Positions 28,501 through 39,824 of a DNA stretch of 64,000 nt are shown here, piece by piece. The notes beneath the pieces were generated by a model. The model ran no database searches. It was not told the DNA's origin and saw only the letters and a list, made by a program, of their open reading frames with translations. Source of the stretch: Toxotes chatareus (taxonomy: Eukaryota > Chordata > Actinopteri > Toxotidae); the NCBI GenBank assembly GCA_016801885.1, contig CM028896.1, forward strand, positions 3,596,001 to 3,660,000, written 5' to 3'. Both the position numbers and the translations under genes were made by a program. The first letter of the stretch is position 1. Each line of letters begins with the position of its first letter.

Positions 28501-30280
28501 TATACTATGACGTTTTTTATGACATTTTGAGGTCAAAAAATTTTTGACTTTTTGCCCGAAAAAAACGCCTTACTATACTATACTATGACGTTTTTATGAC
28601 ATTTTGAGGTCAAAAAAAATTTTTTGACTTTTTGGCGAAAAAAACGCCATACTATACTATGACGTTTTTTATGACATTTTGAGGTCAAAAAAATTTTTGA
28701 CTTTTTTGGCCGATTTTGAAGCCTTACTATACTATGACGTTTTTATGACATTTTGAGGTCAAAAAATTTTTTTTTTTTGGCGAAAAAAGCCATACTATAC
28801 TATACTATACTGACGTTTTTTATGACATTTTGAGGTCAAAAAAATTTTGACTTTTTGGCGAAAAAAACGCCATATACTATACTATGACGTTTTTTTTGAC
28901 ATTTTGAGGTCAAAAAATTTTTGACTTTTTTTGCGAAAAAAACGCCTATACTATACTATGACGTTTTTTTATGACATTTTGAGGTCAAAAAAAATTTGAC
29001 TTTTTGGCGCGAAAAAGCGCCATACTATACTATGACGTTTTTATGACATTTTGAGGTCAAAAAATTTTTGACTTTTTTGGCGATTTTGAAAAACGCCATA
29101 CTATACTATATATGCGTTTTTATGACATTTGAGGTCAAAAAAAATTTTGACTTTTTTGGCGAAAAAAATGCCTTACTATACTATGACGTTTTTTATGACA
29201 TTTTGAGGTCAAAAAAATTTTGACTTTTTTTGGCCGAAAAAACGCCTTACTATACTATGACGTTTTTTTATGACATTTTGAGGTCAAAAAATTTTTGACT
29301 TTCTTTGGCCGAAAAAAACGCCTTACTATACTATGACGTTTTTTATGACATTTTGAGGTCGAAAAAATTTTTGACTTTTTGGCCGATTTTGAAAAACCTT
29401 ACTATACTATGGCGTTTTTTATGACATTTTGAGGTCAAAAAATTTTTTTTTGGCGACTTTTTTTTATGACATTTGAGAGTCAAAAAAAACTTTTTGCATA
29501 CTATACTATACTATATGACGTTTTTATGACATTTTGAGGTCAAAAAAATTTTGACTTTTTGGCGAAAAAAACGACTTTTACTATACTATATGCGTTTTTT
29601 TATGACATTTTGAGGTCAAAAAAATTTTGACTTTTTTTTGGCGATTTTGACATACTACTATACTATGACGTTTTTTATGACATTTTGAGGTCAAAAAAAA
29701 CTTTTGACTTTTTGGCGAAAAAAACGCCTTACTATACTATGCGTTTTTTTATGACATTTTGAGGTCAAAAAAATTTTTGACTTTTTTTTTGAAAAAAATA
29801 CCTTACTATACTATGATGTTTTTTATGACATTTTGAGGTCAAAAAAAAAATTTTTGACTTTTTTGGCGATTTTGAAGCCTTACTATACTATGGCGTTTTT
29901 ATGACATTTTGAGGTCAAAAAAATTTTGACTTTTTTTTGCGAAAAAAAAGCATACTACTATACTATGATGTTTTTTATGACATTTTGAGGTCAAAAAATT
30001 TTTTTTTTGCCGATTTGAAAAAACGCCATACTATACTATGACGTTTTTTATGACATTTTGAGGTCAAAAAATTTTTGACTTTTTGGCGAAAAAAACGCCT
30101 TACTATACTATATGGTTTTTTATGACATTTTGAGGTCAAAAAATTTTTGACTTTTTTTGCGAAAAAAACGCCATACTATACTATGACGTTTTTTATGACA
30201 TTTTGAGGTCAAAAAAAATTTTGACTTTTTGGCGATTTTGACGCCTTACTATACTATGACGTTTTTTTTTTATGACATTT
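7560..30280 (+). repeat. Satellite zone 3: indel-rich core of the array
   Basis: Units mostly read GAGGTCAAAAA and GGCGATTTTGGC, with linkers TACTATACTATGG/ACG. Length differences between neighbouring units are concentrated in homopolymers and in short tandem words such as TACTATACTA. There are truncated or scrambled units, for example near 8460-8560, 9650-9740, 16640-16810, 22390-22520 and 24540-24650. Orientation never changes. A last transitional part from about 28.6 kb again shows CGCCATAC linkers. Confidence 0.85.
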
Positions 30281-32695
30281 TGAGGTCGAAAAAAAATTTT
30301 GACTTTTTTTTTTTGAAGCCTATACTATACTATGACGTTTTTTGATGACATTTTGAGGTCAAAAAATTTTGACTTTTTGGCCGATTTTATACTATGACGC
30401 CTTACTATACTATGACGTTTTTTATGACATTTTGAGGTTTGAAAAAATTTTTGACTTTTTGGCGAAAAAAACGCATATACTATACTATGACGTTTTTTTA
30501 TGACATTTTGAGGTCGAAAAAAATTTTTGACTTTTTGGCGAAAAAAAAATCCATACTATACTATGACGTTTTTTATGACATTTTGAGGTCAAAAAAAATT
30601 TGACTTTTTTGGCGAAAAAAACGCCTCATACTATACTATGACGTTTTTTATGACATTTTGAGGTCAAAAAAAAGTTTGACTTTTTTTTGGCGATTTTGAA
30701 GCCTTACTATACTATGACGTTTTTTATGACATTTTGAGGTCGAAAAAATTTTGACTTTTTTGGCGAAAAAAACGCCCTATACTATACTATGACGTTTTTA
30801 TGACATTTTGAGGTCGAAAAAATTTTGACTTTTTGGCCGAAAAAAATCCATACTATACTATGATGTTTTTTATGACATTTGAGGTCGAAAAAAAAATTTG
30901 ACTTTTTTGCCGATTTTGACGCCTTACTATACTATGATGTTTTTTATGACATTTTGAGGTCAAAAAAATTTTTTGACTTTTTGGCGAAAAAAAAACGCCA
31001 TACTATACTATGACGTTTTTATGACATTTTGAGGTCGAAAAATTTTGACTTTTTTTGCCCGAAAAAAATGCCATACTATACTCTGACGTTTTTTATGACA
31101 TTTTGAGGTCGAAAAAAAGTTTGACTTTTTTTGGCCGATTTTGAAGCCTTACTATACTATGACGTTTTTTATGACATTTTGAGGTCGAAAAAATTTTTGA
31201 CTTTTTTGCGAAAAAAACGCCATACTATACTATGACGTTTTTATGACATTTTGAGTTCGAAAAAAAAATTTTTGACTTTTTGCGAAAAAAAGCGCCATAC
31301 TATACTATGACGTTTTTTATGACATTTTGAGTTCGAAAAAATTTTTGACTTTTTTTGGCCGAAAAAAAAGCCTATACTATACTATGACGTTTTTATGACA
31401 TTTTGAGGTCGAAAAAATTTTTGACTTTTTGTTTGAAAAAAAGCGCCATACTATACTATGACGTTTTTTATGACATTTTGAGGTCGAAAAAATTTTTGAC
31501 TTTTTGCCGAAAAAAAACATACTATACTATGGCGTTTTTTATGACATTTTGAGGTCGAAAAAATTTTGACTTTTTTGCCGATTTTGGCGCTTACTATACT
31601 ATACTATGACGTTTTTAATGACATTTTGAGGTCGAAAAAAATTTTGACTTTTTGCCCAAAAAAAGCACGCCATACTATACTATGACGTTTTTTATGACAT
31701 TTTGAGGTCGAAAAAAATTTTGACTTTTTTGCCGATTTTGAAGCCATACTATACTATGAGGTTTTTATGACATTTTGAGGTCGAAAAAAAAAGTTTGACT
31801 TTTTGCCCGATTTTGAAGCCTACTATACTATGACGTTTTTTATGACATTTTGAGGTCGAAAATTTTTTTGACTTTTTTAGCCTACCCGAAAAAAACGCCA
31901 TACTATACTATGACGTTTTTTATGACATTTTGAGGTCGAAAAAAAGTTTGACTTTTTTGGCCGATTTTGAAACCTTACTTTACTATGACGTTTTTATGAC
32001 ATTTTGAGGTCGAAAAAATTTTTGACTTTTTTTGGCGGAAAAAAAACTTCATACTATACTATGACGTTTTTTATGACATTTTGAGGTCGAAAAAATTTTG
32101 ACTTTTTGTTCGAAAAAACGCCATACTATACTATGACGTTTTTTATGACATTTTGAGGTCGAAAAATTTTTTGACTTATTTTGCCCGAAAAAGAACGCCA
32201 TACTATACTATGACGTTTTTTATGACATTTTGAGGTCGAAAAACAATTTGACTTTTTTTGGCCGATTTTGACGCCTTACTATACTATGACGTTTTTTTTG
32301 ACATTTTGAGGCCGAAATTTTTTTTGACTTTTTTTGCCCGAAAAAAACGCCATACTATACTATGACGTTCTTATGACATTTTGAGGTCAAAAAAAATTTG
32401 GACTTTTTTTGGCCGAAAAAAACGCCATACTATACTATGACGTTTTTTATGACATTTTGAGGACGAAATTCTTTTTTACTTTTTTTGCCCAAAAAAAAAG
32501 CCATACTATACTATGACGTTTTTATGACATTTTGAGGCCGAAATTTTTTTTTACTTTTTTTGCCCGAAAAAAAAAGCCATACTATACTATGACGTTTTTT
32601 ATGACATTTTGAGGTCGAAAATTTTTTTTGACGTTTTTTGGCCGATTTTGACGCCTTATTATACTATGGCGTTTTTTATGACATTTTGAGGCCAA
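30280..32695 (+). repeat. Satellite zone 4: right GGTCGAAAA-type units
   Basis: GAGGTCGAAAA and CGAAAAAAACGCCATAC again predominate, as in zone 2, up to the right edge. The final units (32280-32695) carry GAGGCCGAAA or GAGGACGAAA variants, and the array stops within a unit after GAGGCCAAAAATG. Confidence 0.8.
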
Positions 32696-32699
32696 AAAT

Positions 32700-33275
32700 G
32701 CACTAATGCAAGAGAACTTTAATCTTCCTGTTATGCTAAGATTAGGGATCAGGCCAGGACCCAAAAGCAATAACCCCCAAGACAGGCTAGGAGTAACTTA
32801 AAGTCTTTTAATGAACCAAAAATCACTGGAAGTTTCCAGGGCCAGGGAACAAAATTCAAACAACCAAAAATCATCCAAGCATGAGAAAAATACTCAAAAA
32901 CCAAACCAAAAGAAAATACAAAACATTCTTACTTGCAAACAGAGGAAACCAAGGTAAGTCCATGAGGTGGGGAAAAAATGCAAGGCACAGGTACGGGAAC
33001 GATCACGGGGAAGACACACACTCAGGCAAGGAAACAGACTCGGGCATGGAACACAGACGAACCGACAAGAACAGTGGGAAATAACGAGACTTAAATACAC
33101 AAGGCAATGGGCAACAGGTGAAACCAATTAGGGCGGGGCAGACAATCACAAAAGGAGGGAAACAAGACAAAGACAGGAAGTAGAACAAGACAAGATACAC
33201 AAGGTTTTACTTCAAAATAAAACAGGAACAGTGAACAAAACTTAACACTAAACACTGGACTATATATTGACAACT
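32700..33275 (-). mobile_element. Unclassified interspersed repeat, fish type
   Basis: This stretch has the feel of a fish repeat I have met often: AGTCTTTTAATGAACCAAAAA, CGAACCGACAAGAACAG, GAGACTTAAATACACAAGG and GGGCGGGGCAGACAATCAC. Read on the minus strand it gives a pyrimidine-rich lead, a TATTTAAG motif (about 33090-33097) and TTCTTGTCGGTTCG, which resembles a promoter-bearing retroelement end. No coding domain, terminal repeat or target duplication was found, so class and boundaries are uncertain. Confidence 0.4.
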
Positions 33276-36200
33276 ATAAACCATTGCTCCACAAGCAAAC
33301 ATTTATCATGGCTGTGCAAAGCGACTTATGAAAGTAGCAGTAAGAAATTAATTAATTAATTAATTTGCACTCGCTCCTGTCTGCATAAATTCATATTTAA
33401 TGGTGAACAAATAAATAAAATCCTAAAACTATGGATGTCCTGTGTTTTCATGAGAGTAGGGACAAAATTAACACAGTCATAGTGAATGAAACAGTTAACG
33501 TGGTCATAGATTTAATTATGATGTGTTTTTTGACCTTCTGGTATGAGAGGTGATTTTTATGTTGGTGATCAGAGATCAGAGAGAGAGATCTGTTAGAAAC
33601 TGCAGTTTCTCTGAGCACCACTAGAGAGGGAAAGAGACAACAGAATGAAAAAAATTGACCAGGATCTAAGCATTGTAACTTACATACTGTAACTGAATAC
33701 CAGGGAGAGACTATTATAAAGTGTCTGGCTCAGTCTGCAGTCTGAGTCTATTATTGAATGTAGAAATTATATTCTGTCACAATAGTTAACACAGATGTTT
33801 CAGGATTTAAGATTCAAAATGTATTTGAGACATATGATAAAATATATGTCACATTTATTTATCTTGTAACTACATGTGGCTCCTGGTTTAATCTTTACAG
33901 CAGTATTTATTGGATGAATGTGATGGGGAGAATTATCCTAATACTGAGCCCTGACAGGCAGATAATATCGTTTCCCATATTTCAAATTAGGGGAACCTGC
34001 TGAGTGGAGGGTTTTTAAATAGGTGTGTCAGTTCAAACGCTGAAACTTGCCATGCAATAAATTTTAATTTTAGCACTCATCTAAAACCCAATTTTAATAA
34101 TGTCTCTATTAAACATCCAGGATCATATCTGTAGAGACAAGTTTAATCCTTTTTAATGGAAGGTGTTTAATGAGCCTGGTTCTCTTTACTGTATCTCAGT
34201 ATGTAGTCATTTAGAATTTAGAATTTCAAATTAAATCTTGAATTTGCTTTTTCTCCATTTACGCTGACGGTGTCTATTTAGTGATCTTGTGTACGTCTGA
34301 GCCTCTTCTTCCCATGGTGCTCCATGATTACTGATTTATCAGAAGGGAACTGCAGTGTCTACAGTTCCTTTGTAATTTGAAAGACCTGTCTACTCTCCAA
34401 AGAAACCTAAAGCTAAAAAACAAACAAACAGACAAAAAAAACACGATCTTGAATGTTGTTCAGCTTCCCAAATAAGCTGTGTGAATTTTTGAAGGAGAAC
34501 TCAAAATGACTCGCCAAGCTTGCAGATTTAGAGTTTGCTGAACTGCCTATGTATTCAATGATACGCCTCTTTTTTTTTTTTTCAAACGAGTGACAAGATC
34601 AATGCAATCACTGGAATCGCTACAATTTGGAGAATGAGGCTGCAGTGAGTAACGTTTCTGCACTTTGCCAAAAACTTCAACATCAGTTTTCTAGCTGTAA
34701 TTGTGTCCAATGACAACATGAACCTACAATTCCAGTTCTTCACAGGCAGAAGTGTGTTCTGTCGTGTTAAGGCTGACAAGCAATTGGTGGAACAGTTATG
34801 TGATTCGGGTGATTTGAGAGGCAGACATAATCAGGATTGTAGCCACCTCAACAGAGTTTTAGACCTAACTCCAAGAGCCATTAAGTTAGCAGTCTTTAAG
34901 CATGTGCCACTGAAGATCTATGCATGCAAGGATCAGGCCCGACCTAAAGAAGACAAAAACACTTTGAGTTTGTATGTTCATGTACTTAAACACTTAAAGG
35001 CTTAGCTGAGAAGACGATGATTCATCAAAATCCTCTTCATAGAGCAAAAGGCAGAATAATAATGGGAATCATGGACTGTCCATTATGAAGGTGGTCTTCA
35101 TTGATTTGTGGGTCACATGAGGACAGAGGACAGGGGACATATGAAATAAGAGAAGTGGGACATACCACGAGCTTGAATTATTCAGCACCATGGAGAGAGA
35201 CACAGTGACAATGTGTTTGAATGTTTCAGCACCACAGACAGCGCACGGGAGGAGGAGGTTTTCTCTGCTTCCCTCCAGTGGCCAAATGCAGGATTTTCAT
35301 TTTTTCTCCACTGAAAAAAAATAGTGAAGTTTTAAATTTGGCCACCGGTTTGAAGTTATGAAAGAAGTCGCTCACTTAAGAGCATGACAAAGTTGCGGGA
35401 ACTAAGAAAAAATTGGGTTTTAGCATTCACCTCAGAATCAGAATATTTCTTCATTAGTGCTCTGAAAAATACATAAAAAAAGGAATAAATACATCTGGAC
35501 ACCAATTTTGTGAAAAGTAAATAACATATTGCTGCAGAAAACAGAAGCACAAGTGTACTCAACATGCCATGTTTTAATGGATTTAATGCATGTGTTGCTT
35601 AAAAATGGTGTGAAAAATAAACTGGTAAAGTGATACCAGGAAGAAGGAAGAATGATATGCTGTGAGCTGAGTGTTTGGCGAAAGCCAGAAGCCAGGGCAG
35701 AAGAGAGGGGGAAGCAGAGTTCCTGTCATTCATCCAGTTATCAGGGAAAGGTCAAACTAGTCATTAGAGCAGAGCAAGGCTGTTGGAACTGACAGGCTCT
35801 GGATGGTGCATACATACACACACACACACACTTTGCTATATACTTAAGGTTAATGTGGATCACATTGTGGTTGCAGACGGAGAGCACGGCTGAACATTTC
35901 AAGTGCCATTTAATTAAAGTTCAGTTGAAATATCAAGCGAAAAGTTTCATAATGCTGCTTATTAACTCTTCTTTGTTAACCACAAGCATTTTTGTTCTTT
36001 CAGTTTTCTCAGATAAAGAACAACAAGGACAGTAAAGGACCGTTCTTCTGTTGTGGTCTCTCTGCTCTCCTTGTTGCCTTCACATGTCCTGTCATTGTAA
36101 ATATTAATTGGGTTCTCATCAACACCCCCACAGAAAAAAAAAGACAGGCCACTATAAGGATGGGAAGAAGGAAGGAACTGAAGAGTAATGAACGCAATAC

Positions 36201-37480
36201 CCACGCAAGCAGATACACTCTGCACACATACATACACGCAGAGGACTCCAGCTGACAGCTGTTAGATGGTGTATTGATTTGTCCTCGGCCTCCAAATCGG
36301 CCTGCCAGAACTTGTCAGAATAATGAAAGAAAGCGAGCTTGAGAGAGGGAAGAGAGACAGTGAGACAGATTAAAGTGAGGGAGACACAGGGGGAGTGAGA
36401 GGTAAAGGTCAAAAGGGGAATTTTGACCAAACGAGTCTCTTATTTTATTCTCCTCCTATTCTCTTGTTGAATATTTCTGACTGAATGTCTCCAGTCTGAT
36501 TAATGTAAAGTATAGATGAAGTTTCACTTACCACATACTGTTGTTTTGGCAGTTACAGCATCATACTCACCAAAATTAACTGCTCAGATCTGGGAACAGA
36601 GAAATATTGCAAATACATCAGATGGGGGAAGAAACACAAGCAGTCAGGTGATTGTGCAAGTTTTAAACAAAGCTGTCACTAGCCAAACTTATTACATAGC
36701 GAAATAAAAGGCGATGAGTAAAATCATTGCCAAAAAAAAAAAAAAATCTGTGGCAGTCCACACTGCTGTGCAGAGCAAAGGTGGCTGAAAAAGCCATAGC
36801 TGCAGAACATGTTGTGTCAGGGGGAGCATGCCTGCACCATTTGACATATTTAATGTCAAATGGTTGAAGCATAATATTATTTTTTTTAAAAAGCAATCAA
36901 ATCTCCTGCATTTACATACCAACTGAGGATACATTTGTCAAGTAATCAAGAAAAAAAAAAAGGTAGTGAAGGTAGAATGATGCACCACACCTTAACAACC
37001 CAAAAGACAGAATCAGCCTCCACTGATCACCCATGCAACGCTAACATAGTTCACCTGAAACTGTACATATGCTCCTCCGTCCTATCCAGACTGAGAGAAA
37101 ATGTTTTCTGCAAGGTTACAAGTATTGATTTGGAAAACTTGAAATGAAGTAGTGTTTGTTTATGGCTGAATGCGGGAGGTAAGAAATGTGTCATCACTGT
37201 TATTACACTGAGAAGTTATGGCAGCTGTGCGTTCACGCCAGTTTAAAAATTGATGTTGTTTCGCTCCTCGACTGACACCTCAATTCCGTCTTGTAGTTAT
37301 CAGGAGAAAACTGGCGGTCCTGATATTTTCTCAGTGTTTGAAAGGCAAAATGAGTACGAGGCCAGTGTGTCATCATTCATTGTGAAATGGTCACATTTAA
37401 TGGTTGAAACCTGTCATTGTATATACATCTATAAAAAAGACCCCAGGTACAGGTTACGACATTCTACTGCTAATACATAC
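33276..37480. other. Intergenic DNA between the array and CNTFR 3' end, no gene seen
   Basis: AT-rich unique-looking sequence. Open frames are short and featureless; the longest, a 100-codon plus-strand frame at 34703-35005, shows no motif I recognise. Minor simple repeats are an ATTA run at 33346-33365, a CA run at 35815-35831 and an A run near 36733-36746. I see no splice-delimited exon or RNA gene. Confidence 0.4.
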
Positions 37481-37505
37481 ATTATTATTATTATTATTAT
37501 TATTA
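37481..37505 (+). repeat. (ATT)n microsatellite
   Basis: Eight ATT units, followed by AAATAATAA. A 17-base A run follows at 37654-37670. Confidence 0.95.
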
Positions 37506-39138
37506 AATAATAAACTTTTTGTTCAATGTTAAAGTTACATATCATAGTTTACAAAATAGGATCAAGGAGAATTAAGCCATTATGAATGTCTGAAAAAAAA
37601 GAAAAGGAAAAAAGAACTAAAGTCCTACATGTGTGTTTTTATTATTTGTCCATAAAAAAAAAAAAAAAAATACAATAGAACACATCAATATTCCTTTGAA
37701 TAACATAATATTAACTGGTGATATTGGCTACTGAAATGTAAACTGCAAAAAGACTTTTTTTTAATGTTTGTAAAGGCGTCAGAATTTGGAAAGCAAACAG
37801 TTTTGTGTTATTGTATTTTACAGCACAGAGCAGAATGGAAAACCAACATAGCTCGTATTAATGTTTGAATAACCAACTTTGTCGCCGTCATTACAAAGTC
37901 GAACCAAAAACCAGAAATGAGTGGGCAAAGAATTGCTCAGTCGCAAATCCACTTGATTTTATTTAATTTTTTTTGTTTTGTTTTGTTTTTTGTTTTTGTT
38001 TTTACAATCCAGGTCCTCCTTGCCTTTCGCTGAAAGCAGAACGTAAAGCTAATTGTCTAAATAAGCCAGACTACCGTTACTGAACTCTTCAAAGTGTTAG
38101 TCCTCGTATCGAAAAACGACTCACTCCCGTCATTTTGATTCAGTCGTTGGAGGCGAACAGATTCAGTCTGATTGAGTATTTTTGTGGCTTCTTCGTTTAC
38201 ATGGTATGTTTACACAAACAGGAGCTGCAGGCTTCCTCAGATTCCTCCCAAGTTTGACTCCCATACCGTTAAAGTCGGCATTGGTAAGGTGTTGTGTACG
38301 ACACACACACACGCATACACAACTTTCTGGGGTTGTCAACCCATGACGAAGGCAGGCACAGGCTTCAGGAAGCTCAGTGAGTAGTTTGGGAACCATATTG
38401 TTGGGGGTGGAGTTGAGTCTTTGGCATGATGATTCAGCTGTATGGGGACTAGAAGGTTACCGTACACACAAACACACATGCCTTATATATGTGCGTGTGT
38501 GTTTGTCTGTACGGTGCTGAGATTTTAGAAGAAAGTTAAAATGGAGACTATCAACCGAACAATAAAAAAAGAACAAAAAGGTAATGAGGAGGTTTTTTTC
38601 TCTTCGTAGGAGTTGATTTTCTTGCTCTGAAGGGGAGATTCCCAAACTAAACGGTCGTCTTCCAAAACAGATCAGTCTGCTGTGGCCCATCAAAGCCACC
38701 AGGGGGTAATATAAGACTATTGGTGCTGATATCACTGCTGTCGTTGTGGTTGTTGCTGCTCGTGTTGCTGTTGCTGATGTTGGTGGTGATGATGATGATG
38801 ATTATACCGCTTTCAGAAGTTCCTTTGAAGAGTTTCTTTGTCACCATTGGATCAAAAAATGCTGAATCGCATTATCATCGTCTGATTTCATGTCTAAGTA
38901 ACCTTGGTGAGTGACTGTGTGATGGACAGAAATGATCAATGCACTGTATCCTTGAAACATGTGCAAAATAGAAAAAAGACCAGCCTCCTCCTCCTCGTCT
39001 CCCTTCAGGAATAAGACATTTAAATCTGGAGAAAGAGAGAGAAGCATAAATCAGGCATCTTGTTATAGACCTACAGATCAACCAACCAACCAAAAATGGT
39101 GATGGGATAAGAAAGAAGACAAGTTCTGATACACAAGT
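37506..39138. other. Downstream flank or distal 3' UTR of CNTFR
   Basis: No coding exon was recognised. The interval contains a T-rich tract (about 37957-38003), CA/GT stretches near 38303 and 38460-38510, and a GTT/GCT/GAT trinucleotide-like tract at 38736-38802. If CNTFR uses a distal polyadenylation site its 3' UTR could extend into this region. Nothing in the sequence decides this. Confidence 0.3.
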
Positions 39139-39139
39139 T

Positions 39140-39145
39140 TTTATT
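39140..39145 (-). promoter_or_regulatory. Candidate CNTFR polyadenylation signal (distal)
   Basis: TTTATT on the plus strand gives AATAAA on the coding strand, about 550 bp after the stop codon. Chance occurrence is possible in AT-rich DNA. Confidence 0.3.
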
Positions 39146-39268
39146 TGTACTTTTGGCATTTGTTGTGAAATACTTTAAATAGTTGAAAACTTCATGCCTT
39201 GAACAGAATGAAACAATCTGAGGAGTTTAAAGGGGAAATGTCTCCTTTGTCAGTTATTATTAAATAGA

Positions 39269-39274
39269 TTTATT
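39269..39274 (-). promoter_or_regulatory. Candidate CNTFR polyadenylation signal (proximal)
   Basis: A coding-strand AATAAA about 420 bp after the stop. It sits next to AAGGTTGGGAACCGCTGG (39295-39312), a word common at the ends of fish repeats, so part of the 3' UTR may be repeat-derived. Confidence 0.3.
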
Positions 39275-39661
39275 CAAAAGGTCACAAGTCAAAAAGGTTG
39301 GGAACCGCTGGTTTACTGTAATCTTGTATCCATTCTATTTTGTAAGCTCAAATCAGGTGCAAAAATCACTTCCTGTCTGCACACCTTTGCAGTCAACTTA
39401 GCTGTGCTTCATGACAATAAGCTTACCAGAGTTCACTGTTCGACATCTACATCTTCGACAGGACGCGCACTATTACAACATGATTTACAATGTAAAACCC
39501 CCTGCTGGGTCGTAAAACAAACTCACCCAATCGTTGTTCCTCTTGTTCTATTAAACATACTCTTGACATGAATAGACAAGCATCGATTTGCCGATATATG
39601 ACTGAATGACTGAGTTTCAAGATCAATTCAAAGATGAAGGGTTGTAGACTCATTACAAGAG

Positions 39662-39690
39662 GTGTGTGTGTGTGTGTGTGTGTGTGTGTA
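39662..39690. repeat. (GT)n microsatellite in the CNTFR 3' UTR
   Basis: About fourteen GT units. On the coding strand this is an AC run that starts only about six bases after the TAA stop codon at 39698-39696. Confidence 0.95.
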
Positions 39691-39695
39691 TTCTC

Positions 39696-39824
39696 TTACC
39701 ACATGAACAGCAGCAGCATTCCTAACAGCAATGGGGAGAAAAATGTGAGGAGCCTGGCAGCTCTGCCCACTGGAGGTTCAGCTTTTTGTGGTGCGTTGGA
39801 AGACGGTATGGGGGAGGTCTTGGT
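39696..39824 (-). CDS. cntfr: CNTFR last coding exon: stem end and GPI-attachment tail
   Basis: Read on the minus strand, TTTTCCAGAG is followed by 42 codons and TAA. The peptide runs TKTSPIPSSNAPQKAEPPVG, then RAARLLTFF and SPLLLGMLLLFMW. A Pro/Ser-rich stem, small residues (SNA or VGRAA), and a terminal run of about 17 hydrophobic residues with no cytoplasmic tail form the classical GPI-signal layout, as expected for CNTFR, a GPI-anchored receptor subunit. Starting at 39824 (second AG) keeps phase 0 with the preceding exon. Starting at 39826 would need phase 1, which that exon does not supply. The stop codon overlaps a good splice donor (G|GTAAGA), so splicing into a further exon is possible. 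The mammalian ICDPGE stem motif is absent. Confidence 0.65.
   Translation of the reverse strand, partial: TKTSPIPSSNAPQKAEPPVGRAARLLTFFSPLLLGMLLLFMW

Larger units (their letters stand above)
1877..32695 (+). repeat. 30.8-kb tandem satellite array, unit about 75-76 bp
   Basis: The whole interval is a head-to-tail array in one orientation with no intervening unique DNA. Every unit carries the core TATGACGTTTTTTATGACAT followed by TTTGAGG, then an A-run/T-run block ending in GACTTTTT, then GGC(C)GATTTTG or GGCATATTTTG, and a CTTACTATAC or CATACTATAC linker. In the left part the period is 76 bp (the ACCGCGG word recurs at 4051 and 4127), giving on the order of 400 units. The array starts at TATTTTGACGTCATACC and ends just before GCACTAATGCA. 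Periodic open frames on both strands are products of the repeat. The unit is not one I recognise as a named satellite. Confidence 0.97.

Noticed and set aside
1877..32695. Periodic open frames in the array, such as YDILRSKK-containing peptides on the plus strand and TSKCHKKRHSIV-containing peptides on the minus strand
   Set aside because: They arise because the unit length is close to a multiple of three in places. They break at unit-length changes, lack start context and other gene signals, and follow the DNA repeat exactly.
1877..32695. CRISPR-like array
   Set aside because: There are no unique spacers; the whole unit repeats. The setting is a vertebrate genome with introns.
34703..35005. 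100-codon plus-strand frame as a gene
   Set aside because: No motif or family resemblance, and isolated in AT-rich intergenic DNA.
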